From Cyanoderma ruficeps (Eukaryota > Chordata > Aves > Passeriformes > Timaliidae): 64,000 bases of DNA. The translations under genes and the position numbers were made by a program. The stretch is taken from positions 10,872,596-10,936,595 of the forward strand of contig VZDJ01007755.1 in the NCBI GenBank assembly GCA_008694505.1. Direction: 5' to 3'. Numbering within the stretch: the first letter of the stretch is position 1; every line of letters starts with the position of its first letter. Below the pieces are notes generated by a model, which was given only the letters and a program-made list of their open reading frames with translations, had not been told where the DNA came from and did not search any database. Positions 12,901-24,110 of this stretch are shown in pieces.

Positions 12901-15358
12901 AGATCAACCAAGGAGAAATATCCAAATGGAAAACTACTTTTCTCAAACTTGTCACCACAGCATCCAGAAATGGAACGTGAGAGACCACTCTCAGAAGCAG
13001 CTGAACAACAAAATGCTCCAGAACATATTTACTCTGGTTCCACCTTGTTGTTACAGATAAATTAGATTGATAGCAGGTAGCCAAATGAATACAGCATCAG
13101 AATTACAACAATCTAGTCATACAAAGAAAAGCTGAGGCTGCCTTCCTGTTTGTGGGCAGATATTCCAGAATATGCAGGAGGAAAACATCTCTCTGCCCTC
13201 CTATTTTAGGTCATGTCTTCACAAAACCAAGATGTGACATTGATTCAGTTCAGACAATTCCACAAATGTCTCCCCAAGAGAAGCCATCTGATGGCCTGTG
13301 TTTTAAGGAATTTGCCTTCTTTAGTCCAGGATTGCTTCAGGTGACCCAGGAGAGTATAAAAGTAATGTATACTAAGCAATGGATGTTTGGTTTGAATTAC
13401 TAAGATTTCCCTGAAATGAAGTTTTTTACTCTCCCAAAAGAAGGTGCAAAATCCCATTTGAGTAGAACTAATCTCACAAATTGTAATAACATCCAGTGGA
13501 AATAAATTACTTCAGGACCAAATATTCAGATTTATTTCAAAGGGCAGGCCTGTAGAAATGAATCATAGCTAACATAGCTGATAATTTGAATTTTCATATA
13601 TGTAGACTGAGAAAATAATTTAGAAAACAAGTATTCTGTGGAAAACCCCCCACATTATTGCCTACACCAGTTAAACACACACAATGGCACATATTTTATT
13701 TTCCCATTTACCAAATAGAAACATGGCACATAGTTTATCAATTTCAGCATGAAAGGGTCTTGCTCATGATATTTAGAAAGGGAGAGAAGAATCAAGCATG
13801 GATTTAGCTGTTTGTGTCAGATACTTGTGATTCTTTTATAGACACATTTTTCCTCTTGACATAGTCAGAGGAAAACATAGTAACCATCCAGCCATATTAC
13901 AGCATGAAAACCCTTGCAGATTGTTCAAGAGAAAAATGCCTAACATAATACATCTTGATTATGTCATTAAGTTAAAGACCCAGATTAAAAGAAATCCTTC
14001 AATGACCACGAAATGCCATATCCAAGCCCATTCACTTTCTCCATCCAGTGGCAGTCTTCTTAGTGGTAAATGTGAGCATAACTGTTTTTCTGAATCAGAA
14101 CTGTGAAAAAAATTTTCTTATTAAGAAATTGCTTTATTTGAAAATATTAATCACTTAAAAATCCTCTACCTAGTATTAACAGGCTTGTTTTCTAAGTGTG
14201 TACTTCTTCAAGGTTCTCAGGTAACCACTAGTAAGCATATTACAAATCCTATGCTTTTGTCAGTCCAACCTGGATATATGTTGCTAAAGCAGCCAGCTGC
14301 AGAGCTTTGGCTCTTAACTCACTTGAGCTTTGGGTCCCTGACCTGATATGTCAAATGAGAGGGCAGCAGACACATAAACTGGGACCATTCCCAGACTCAG
14401 GGAATGCTGCTGTGGTCCCACATATTTGGATACATTGCCCCGTAGTGTGTAACCCTCTAGTTAGTGTGTGTTACAAACCTTCCCAGTCTCAAGAGCCTGA
14501 TCCACCAAGGTTATGGGATTTTAAAACAGCCAGGTAAAGCCTTTGGCTTCAGCTTTATGGCAGCTTATGCTTTACAGCTTCATTCAAAGCCTTCCTGTCA
14601 GTCTAAAGGAGGCTGACACCTTGAGTGCTCTCCACTCCTGTCAATAGTTGTCAAAGCTAAAGGTACTTGAGGATTCCTAGCCACAAATCAAAGTGATGCT
14701 TTAACAAAGAACTGTGTTGGAGCAGCACACATTTTCCTTCTGGGAGTAAAATTTGGGCTTCAGATCATCTTATTTTCAAAATTAGTTTAAATTAATGAAA
14801 AAAAAAAAGGGAACCTATTTATTTATTTATTTGATGCAGGCCTGCATATTAAAGCAACACTGAGTGAATAATTGCAAACTGCAAAATTGTCCTCGCATTG
14901 ATCTCATGCTACCAAGGCCACTTTATACCACATCTGTGTGACAACTGGCATTCCATGTGCTATGTCAGGACCAACTCACTGACACTGTGTATTTTTTTAC
15001 TACTATAATTTCCCTCAAAATCATTTTGTGGGAAGAAATGGTGAAGAAAATCTGCAGGGTTGTATTTTCCCTTGAAATTATAGAATGTCTTGGCTACCAC
15101 TACAGCACCACTTGGATTACACTATCATTGAGCTGCTGCTGGAGTCTTCAACTTGCATAAAGGAACAGAGAAGCTGTATTACTTTCAAGAGTTTGAGCAC
15201 ATCCATGCTACACACAAATATAAGGCTAGGACAGGAATTCAACTGAAAAACAGTAATTAAAGTGTTCTTCTAAATAAGGAAAGTATCATTATTTTTTGTT
15301 GCCAACATCTTGAGTTTTAAAGATAAAAATCTATTAAATTTCATTTTAAAAATTTTTT
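9987..15358. other. Unannotated non-coding stretch
   Basis: No gene or confident repeat is seen. A possible CR1 scrap near 10730-10780 is too short to call. There is an ATTT tetramer run of about four units at 14817-14833. Open frames stay below about 90 codons. Confidence 0.6.
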
Positions 15359-15417
15359 GAAAGAAGAAAAAAGAAAGCAGAAAGAAGGAAAAGAAAGGAG
15401 AAAGACAAAGAAAAATG
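15359..15417 (+). repeat. Purine-rich tract
   Basis: About 59 bases are almost entirely A and G in irregular AAAG, AGAAGG and GAAAG combinations with only two or three C. It is low-complexity sequence. Such homopurine tracts can form triplex structures in principle. Confidence 0.75.
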
Positions 15418-15793
15418 GCAGCAGTGGCAGAATAGCCAGCTGGGATAGTTATTTCCTTTATGGAAAAGCTGGTTTAGCTTTCCTTTTGGAGCCATCTTCT
15501 TAAAACACAATTTTCAGGAACTATAAGGAGAACACAGGCTCCTCCAAAAGTGCTTTGAAAGTGTTTCTGTTTGGTGTGAAACACTCATATTTGTGCAAAT
15601 AAAAAGTTTGCCTCTGTTTTTCATACAATGCCCAAAAAGAACTCCCAGAAGGAAGCAATATTGCTGTAACTAATTTTTTTTCACTGACATCTGTCAGAGC
15701 ATTTTTCCCTACCAGCCATGCCCTGTATTGGCCCCGTATTGAATTTGTCGGTTCTCAAGAGTACTGCTTTTCAGTGCATTATATCCTTGCCTC

Positions 15794-15827
15794 AAAAAAA
15801 AAAAAAAAGGAAAAAAAAAAAGAAGGA
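15794..15827 (+). repeat. A-rich low-complexity tract
   Basis: Fifteen A are followed by GG and then eleven A, ending AGAAGGA. There is no retrotransposon body immediately upstream that I can recognise, so it is listed as simple low-complexity sequence rather than a poly-A tail. Confidence 0.8.
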
Positions 15828-18800
15828 CGCTAATATAGTATAAAAGAGATCAGTTGCCATTTAGAAAATGAACAGACCTCATTTAACAGATAAAAATTAT
15901 CTGGAAGAAGTCAAAATGTAGCTCTTTGCTCAGTCCAAGTTAGAGGAGTATTACATTTAATGTATTTGATGTGAACAATTTGTAAAGCATGCATCTGTAG
16001 ATGTAGAATTTTAAATTTCTCGAACAGAGAAATATCTCCATTTCTTCTTTCCATATGGGATCTCCTTCTCCTCCCAGTAGCTCATGGGGCCAGGCCAAGC
16101 CAAACCAAACACACCTTGCTGGTTTTTACTGCCTCATCTGCGGCTTTGTCACATATTTAGTGAGTCATAACCTTGATGTGCATGTAACAAAGTGGATGCC
16201 ACAGATCCACATACTCACTGAGAGTCTTAATTTCTTTCCTTACCCTCAACTGCAGAGGCTTAAGTCCCAAAATACCCTCTGGGACTGTCAACACCGCTTC
16301 TCAGTAACGAGAGTCTGTGTCTAAAGAGCATCTCTATTTGCAGCAATTAAACGTAATTCAGATATTCACATGTGCTGTGGTTACTCCATAACAAAAACAT
16401 ACTGGACTATGAAGAGATTTAACTTTTCTGAGCCACTGTCGTCTTGCCACCTATTTCGTTTTAGAAATAATAGCTGCCACACACCACTTCATGGATGAGT
16501 GGATCCAAATTTAACAGGATTCCTTGGGGAACACTGAAAAGGCACATCAAGAGTGAAGCTTCAGGGACACAGACCAAAGGCTGATAAATATTTTCCACAA
16601 TGCTGGGTGCATTGGGAAAAAGAAGAAAAAACAACAGCAGCCTTTGTATCCTTGACCCTTTGCCTACTGTGCATTTTGGACAATCATATGCATGCAATCA
16701 GAGCCTAACGAGAGCCCACATGACTTGCCAAAGCTAAAGTTTGACCTCAATCAAAAAGTGATTTCTGCAGAGATGAAGGAGGATTAGGAAAAATGTATTT
16801 CAATTTCTCATTAGGCCAGTGTTAACCAAGCTGAGGAAGTTATTTTGCCCCTGTAGAATCAGTATTTTATTAAAGAAACCCTGTGCTGAAGTTCTGAATT
16901 ACGCAAACAAGCACTGTGCCAAAAAAGCTTTCAGTGGCACGTTCACATCAGATTCTTCCCCACTATATTAGGGGATACTGCAGCTGGTTACATCTGCACT
17001 GAACTGCCTCTACAGTTGATTTTTGGCTGAATCCCAGGGGAGATTCTACAAGCTTGATAACAGTTTGATAGTTGGGGTTTCATTTAGGGGAAAAAGAAGC
17101 CCAAGATATCTTCATATTTAACTGTCTAAATGCTTCACATGACTCAAAACTTCTCAAGGTTTCATCAGCTCCAACTATTTCACAGTGCATTCTCCACATA
17201 TTATTTAAATATACTATTTCAGTTGCAAATGTAACCCTGCCCTTGTGCAAGCATCACTCTGCAGAAGATGCTAAACATTCATCTCATTACAATAACATTG
17301 TTCATAAAATAACACACCTAATCCAACTGCAACCAGTTTAATTAATGAGATTGCAAGGAGATAGTTGGAATGGGAGCAAACAGTGTTGCATTTTTCTTCA
17401 GATGCCTGCATCCACTGAAAACTCTTCAGCTTAAGAGCAGGAAATAACTTCTCAGGTGCACAGTCAGATTGCAGATATTAACTCCAAGCTCCACTTCTCC
17501 CCACCAAAAAAGCCAGCCTGTGCTACAAAAATGGGAACGAGATGTTTATTGCATGAACTCAGTTAACTTGTGGAGTGTTAAGACATAGTGTACATTCAGG
17601 GGTTGGGCACCATTAACATTAATGAAAGGCTAGGATGTACATCCACAAGTTTTTACAGATGATGCATGAATGGATATGTATCATACTTCCTAAGGGCACT
17701 AAATCAGCAAAATGGCAAACCCAAAATTAAATAGCTCTTGCTTGAACACAACACATTGAACCTCTTGTTTCTTTGAGCAAATGGGTTTGTGTGAGGGAAA
17801 TCAAAATTTAGGACAGCACATATGTGGAATGAATACACAGATAAGCCAAAGAAAGAACTCTGCTTGTAATCCTATGTAACAAAATTTTACATTTAGTGTT
17901 GGCAGTTTGCTGCGGTTTGGACTTTTCTTTATTTCCTCCTTTTTTGGGGGAGGTGGGAGGAAGGGCATAAAAGCGCAGAGGAAAATAACCAGAACAAGAA
18001 GAGAAGAAAAAAATCAGAAAATCATTTCAAGAGGAAAATATGACATTCAAATACAGCATGCCCAACAAAAGAAATACCATACTGTGTAGTCATATACCAG
18101 CATTAAGTGATTCAAGAGTGCCCCTCCTGACTGTCACACTGCTCTAACAATGGGCTGGCGTGAAGGAAGAGGAGAATATATTTCAGTTTTCTATTCTTTT
18201 TTAGTAGGCCACAAGTCTGTCTTCAGCTACAATGCTGAAGTTCTTCCATGGTGTCTTGGGTTGCACAGACACCTGTAAATAATATTTCTGCTGAGGCAGA
18301 TAAACTATTTTTTAAAAAAACAGCATCAGTAGTTTTCTTACATTATATTGTTCAAAACAGCATGCTTGAACTCAAAAGACAGGGAAGCAATCAATCTATT
18401 TAATTTCTGATGTGAGGAAGGGGTGTTTGCATTTGCCAGCAGGTGGTTCAGGAGGTACCTTTAGGTCCCCCAGCCTTTAGTGCCTCACATTGGAGCTGCC
18501 ACTTTTCTTCCATAGGAGCATCTCTGCCTCCTCCAGAGAGGGAAAGGGGGCAGGGCTGTGGGTCTGCAGCTGGTTCTGAGTACACACACCACAGCCACCA
18601 CCTCACTAGGGACCTGCTGCTGTGGCTGAGAGGGAGGTCAGCAAAAGAGAATCATCCCAGAACTGTAGTAATCTCCAGAAAGGTGGGTCTCTTGCATGCT
18701 GCCACAGGTAAATCTGGAAAATAGGGGATCTAACCAGGACCCCTGTTTACCCAGGCTGTTTCTTTGACTCTGTCATAGACAATACTGATCTGCCCACCAC

Positions 18801-20329
18801 GCATCTCTTTCATTTCTCAAGCCTCAGCAACTTAGGGAGGCAGGTTTTACTTGGGAGCAGGCCAGGCCTCCACAAATTAGACAATATATAATGTGTAGAC
18901 ATTTTTGTATTCCTCACCCCATCACTACAGGCTCGGTAAAGTTTGGCTTATTATTCAAAAATTTCCCTAAGGTCTGAATTTATTGAGAATTTTCTTGCTA
19001 TACTGAACTGCAATGCCTCTATTCAGGTTCGTTTATTACAGGATTTCTCAGTATGATCTTTGCATTCCAGTTACCTCAGCACAAGCTGTGACGACCCACA
19101 AAAAAAGAATTCATTTTCCTACCTTAGCTTACATACCTGTTGGTGCTAGTTGGCATGGTATGGCAACAGTGCAAAATTTAATGGAGGTTTAACCATAAAA
19201 AATAAGTTGGGTCAATATAAATATGTTTCTCTATAGCATAGTAGACTTTATTAATTCATTACATTCCCCATGTACTGCTACAAATACTAGATAACTCTTA
19301 TCTCTGAGAAAATTTTATTGAAAAACCTGTATGTAAGTTTTTTTACATAGGTTGCTAGTGGCATTTCTGTGGCTTCATCAAAAGAATGCATTAAGACTGC
19401 AACATAATGTATTCCACCTCATTTTCAGCAGGAATATCTGTAGGGAGGAGACTGTGATTGTCTCAGTTCTTTTAATGGAATTAAAAAACATTGCTTCCAA
19501 ATGGAAAAACAATATCATTTTAATTTCCCTTGCGATGGCTATTTTATATAATAGAAGAGAAGTATTATTAGTAGTACCACTGTTATTAAATGGAAAAAAA
19601 AATGCTGCTGTTCAATGGATGGTTTTCTACCCTGGAGAACAACAAAGAAGCAGAGTGGTCAGAGAAGAGTTTAAAACATATGTACATTTATTTCCATTCT
19701 TTGGGCTTAACTGAACCCTGGAATTAGGATGTATGGTTTTGTCCAACTGAGAGAGCTGTGCATCATCACGAGCAGCTGACTTTACTCACGTTACTTCGAA
19801 GGGGTTAACATCTGTGCTCTGAGAGAGATTCTCCAGTTCCATTAATTAAAAGGGGCTTTGTAAGCAAGTAGAATTGTTTTAAAATGCGAGATTACCCTTG
19901 TAGTCGACAAGGAGATAAGATAGTCATAGACCAGAGCTAGTTTTCATTTTCATTTCCTCATTTTATTAGGTTTGAAACAGTAAGAGTGGGCTGCAGTGAT
20001 TAGTACAAACAGGAGAGCCACACTTAAAAGCTGTCAGGGTCTTTGTGTATCTGTTTAAGTTCCCCAGGCTAAGAAACAAGTCTATCCTTGCATGTTTACA
20101 ATGCCGGCTAAGCATAACTGACAAGGATTTCCAGACCCAACTCTAAGGGCAGAGCTCTCGTCCAAATCTTGGACAACTTACGTCAGATTTTTTAATCCTT
20201 TCTGCTCTGCTATTAACAGCTATAAAAGGGTCCCCCTTGAGATTATCAAAATGCTGCTGCTAACCTTTTTCTTTTTCTACTGATGGCTATGTGCTACCTT
20301 TGGTGTAAGCACTTCCCCTTTTTCATCGC
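15828..20329. other. Unannotated non-coding stretch
   Basis: No gene or recognisable repeat. Open frames reach 120 codons (19352-19714, plus strand) without domain features. A pair of facing ACAAT/ATTGT motifs lies at 17289-17301. The stretch near 18440-18720 is more GC-rich and carries a 93-codon frame, again without recognisable homology. Confidence 0.6.
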
Positions 20330-20398
20330 ATGCAGCACAAATTTCTTGGCCTTATCTTCAAAGCCCATCACAATTTTGCCCCACCTTACCTTTCCTGC
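20330..20398 (+). mobile_element. L2-like LINE reverse-transcriptase remnant
   Basis: One frame reads IFKAHHNFAPPYLS at residues 9-22, followed by a cysteine and a stop at 20399. The end of L2-clade reverse transcriptases carries a conserved block of the form TFKALHGLAPSYLS, so 9 of 14 residues agree. Upstream the frame fits weakly and downstream it is broken, which suits a very old dead copy. Flanking sequence to about 20520 may belong to the same element but is too decayed to place. A chance match is the main alternative. Confidence 0.5.
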
Positions 20399-23300
20399 TA
20401 AGTCCCAAATAGAGGTTAACTCCCACCTCGCTTCACAACACTCCCCTTTGTGCTCTGTCCCACTCACAAGCCCTCAGCAGAAAAGCTTCTCATCAAATGC
20501 ACCTCCTGACACTTAAACTTCACCCTCCCAGGCTTGCAGCTCACAGCCCAATGAACAAAGCAGGACTGAGCCATATTAAACAGCCCTGGCTACTGGTTTC
20601 AGGCGTCCCCCAAAACCAAGCAACTATGCCCTAAACCCTGCCCTAGGATGCTGCTCAGGTGCTGCAGCTTTGCTCCTTCCAGCAGCAGACTTGCACTTGC
20701 TTGAAATGCTTGTGCAACTGCAGCCTCGCATTCAGTGGGTAACAGGATCTCCAGCACTGTGGGCAATATCAGGTCAGGTTTATTACAGTGCAGTGAGGTC
20801 TGGGGATTTAGAGACTAGTGTGCAGAAGAATTTATTCTCCTGCTTTTCTATCATTTAGGTCAGAGTGTAACCTCGGTTATCCAGGGAGATTTCCCAACAC
20901 ATACATTTATTATTGTTTGGCATCAGGCTCGGCAGTCTGATCCTCAGCTGTCAGAGATCCCCCATCAATATAATTTTTTCCATTGCCAGGCAGTGCAGTT
21001 GACTGGCACACAACGTGCAGCTTGTAAAATACAAGCACATTGCTTCACACTGTGCATGTGTTCCTGAGCAAACTCCCAGCAAGATACCACATACAGTGTT
21101 TGCAGAAAATTGTTGACACTTCCCCTAAATGTTCTGGCTGCTAGTGTGGGCTTGCATATCTATCCACCTAATACTCAGGTTTGACAGCAATGTGAATTTA
21201 GCATGTCAGGGAAGGTGGTACTTAAAGATACTGGCACGAGCAAGGCAGGTGGAGTCTAGAAGCTTTTCCATTGCCAACAATAGCTGCCCTTTTTACACAG
21301 TCTCTGTCTTTTTTCCCCTTTTTCTTTTTTTTTCGTCTGTGTGTGTGTGTGCATACACTGAAGATTTGCTTCATTGCAAATGTTTCCAGGAAATAACAAT
21401 TCTGTCTACAATCCAATTGACTTGTATAAGACTTGGCCATTGGTTCTTCAAACTTGATTACAGTTTTCATCAGATTCATATGAGTATCCAGGCAGCCACT
21501 TCAGTGGGGTACCTAAAGCCTCATCGTGTAAATATCTTTGTACCTACATCCTTCAGTCAAAGAGAAGTGGGATGCCAATGCTGGATGGAGATCCTCCACC
21601 CTGGTTGCATTGTTGAAGATTAAAACTGAGATGAAATTTATAGGCACAAATTGCACTCAGGTATTTTATGTATCTTTTCATTATATCCAAAATAATTGCA
21701 CTTTTGGGTTTCTTATGCATGTCATTCATACATGATGGACACCTTGGCCAAAGCAAGAGCTACATCTGGCCCTAAAGCTACGTGAAAAATAGGTATTCTT
21801 TATGAACTCCTGTATACAAGTAAATAGAAGCCAAATGATCTATTAGTTCACTTCCTGATCATATTTGTTATGTATTCATGGCAAGGACACACACAGGTTC
21901 AGTGATTTAGAAAAGGAAAAACTTACAATGCTGTCTACATTATTAATTCTCCCAAATCATGATTCATCTTGTCAGAGGACTTCATGAGGGCACCTGGCTT
22001 TGCCATGGCTTTTCTTTTCTATTTTTGTTTGCTTCCTTTGTTTTTCTTCCCTGTCAACAGGTATTTGCCCTGAATCTATTTGGATTATAAATGCCCAGTG
22101 AGCTAAAATGTGAAATGGAAAGTTGATGCTACAATATACTGCCAAAATGAATCTCACCAAAAGCAAACACGACACATGTCTAGTCCCAAAGTGAAAAAAC
22201 TTAATTGTGCATTTCAATCACTGGCACAATTGAAACACAGCCTTTCTGCCTCACAATTTTCCCATCAAACCCCAGAGATTCCCACTCTATTTTTAATGTT
22301 TTTAACACCAATACCCCTCAACTGCACAGATGATTACTCATGTTTTCTCGGTATTCAAAGGGGACAGCTGTATACTTGGAGCTGTAGTCTCACAAAAGGC
22401 ACCTGAAGCAAAGGATCAGTCATAAAGCTGCATCTTGCTGGCCATGTTTGTCAAGCTGAACAGCTCAATGCTTCTTGATTTCAGAGCTGGTATCCTCAAA
22501 AGCATTTCTGCACTTCTAGATGCCTGCAGAGCACCTCAAAGCTGGTTTTGCCTGTACTTGGAGTTCACAACTGAGCCTGAAAGCTCCAAGGTGAGATATC
22601 CTGCTTTGTGAGCTGCCCAGGAGCACGTCCATGCTTTTAGGCTGGGACAGTGAGCCAAAAGTTAATCGTCTGTATATGTACACACATGCATGTGCTGTGT
22701 GAGTGAGGAAGATATAAGTACCTAAACGCTCCTAAAGTTGCCTTATTCTTTTGCTACTAGAATGAATCGGGTTTTGCATAGAAGATGGGACCTTTTAAAC
22801 ACTGGGTAGTGCAGTTGCAGACAAACCATACCAAATAGCACAATACTTTCCATTATACACTAATCACCACATTTAAAATTGTTATCATCAGATTATGTGG
22901 ATGCATGATTCACAGCCCACTCCCTGTCTCCAAAGAATCGTTTTTTAAGCAGGCTGCCACGCGCCTACTGCACCTGATTGTTTCATCGGCACATTCCAGC
23001 TAACAAAGGCAGACGAGCCAGGGCAGAGCCCAGGACACTGATACACTTGTTCTATCCCCACAGGTGTAGCAGCCTTCTGTTTTGAAAGCTCCTGGGTGTA
23101 GGCGTTAGGGCTGCATTCTTTCTTTAATTTGTACTCGTTTCTTTTGGAGTCAGATGGAATGGCAACCAAGTGGGGAGTGCACAGAAGGAGCGAAAACCCG
23201 TGTTCAAAAAGCCCTGCTAGGACAAGGACCGTTACGGCAGGTCCTGAGCCCTTGTTCTCAAACAGAGGGAGAAAAAAAAAGGGGGGGAAAAGGGGATGGC

Positions 23301-23589
23301 ACAAGGGTTTTTAACATTAAAATCTCCTTCCTACCTTCAAGTATTTTTGCTCAATGTTTTTGGAAGAAAATATATTCTGCATAATGTACAACAAAAATGT
23401 ACATTTTTTTACATTTCCATGTAAAGTCATATTTTATGTAAAATTACTGAGAGAAGCCACTATTTACACTGTAGTATATGTGTATATTTCATAGATTTTA
23501 TGTGCAATTACTAGAACCAACTATTATTTATGTAGTACCACTCTTTTATTGTCAAACAAGCAGAGGGGTGGCCACATTCTCCTACCAGT
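20399..23589. other. Unannotated non-coding stretch
   Basis: No gene is recognised. The longest frame is 164 codons on the plus strand (21129-21623). It crosses a T-rich run and a TG repeat at 21335-21352 and has no domain. A purine tract with runs of nine A, seven G and four G lies at 23265-23295. The sequence at 22950-23110 has slightly more CpG than its surroundings. Confidence 0.6.
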
Positions 23590-23750
23590 TTACACCATCC
23601 AGGGCCAGAACGGACCATCGCACCCATCCAGTCTGCCCCTTTGTACTCTCTCACACTAATTTCCTCAGTTGTCCGGTTACAACTCACAAGTCCCACTACC
23701 AAAAAGCCAACAGTTTTCTAGATTAAAGCTTGGCCAAGGTGTTGAATTGT
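23590..23750 (-). mobile_element. Ancient CR1 3' end fragment
   Basis: Read on the plus strand, GGGCCAGAACGGACCATCGC and CATCCAGTCTGCCCC match the antisense of a turtle-type CR1 3' end, which has the order GGCCAGAAGGGACCATT, then TCTAGTCTGACCTCC. The following 100 bases keep the order more weakly, down to a CCAACAGTTTTCTAGATTAAAG block. The element therefore lies on the minus strand. It is short and diverged, and the right boundary is uncertain. The copy at 48400-48765 is a longer and better-kept member of the same group. Confidence 0.6.
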
Positions 23751-24082
23751 CAGCATAAAAACTGAAGTCACTTACGTGATTTAAAGACAGTTGTGTCTGA
23801 GGTAACGTTACCTTCTGAAAGGAGGGGACAAGTCACTCAACACCCCACACAGACAATGCCACATCTGCTGAAGTGACCTGGCTCACAAGATTTCTTATAA
23901 CGAATCTTATGACAACCACCTGTTCACCAGGATTTTTATGGAGCTTTACCATTTTCATGAAGATTAAGGTACTCTGCATTGCATTGGAGATCTTAGCTAG
24001 CTAGCCAATTAAGAGATTAATTTAACTCGCCGATGCTTACAAAACTTCTGTGTGCAAACTGGCATTTGTATGAAAATTCAAT

Positions 24083-24110
24083 ATGGACAGGAACAATTTT
24101 CATTGTCCAT
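24083..24110. other. Inverted repeat with facing AACAAT/ATTGTC motifs
   Basis: ATGGACA at 24083-24089 is the exact reverse complement of TGTCCAT at 24104-24110. Inside it, AACAAT (24092-24097) and ATTGTC (24102-24107) face each other across four bases. Facing AACAAT-type sites with a 3-5 base gap are the known arrangement for SOX-E dimer binding. Binding itself is inference. Confidence 0.5.

Noticed and set aside
16055..16324. Possible C2H2 zinc finger (CLICGFVTYLVSHNLDVH)
   Set aside because: Only eight residues lie between the second cysteine and first histidine instead of twelve, and the conserved aromatic and leucine positions and any neighbouring finger are absent.
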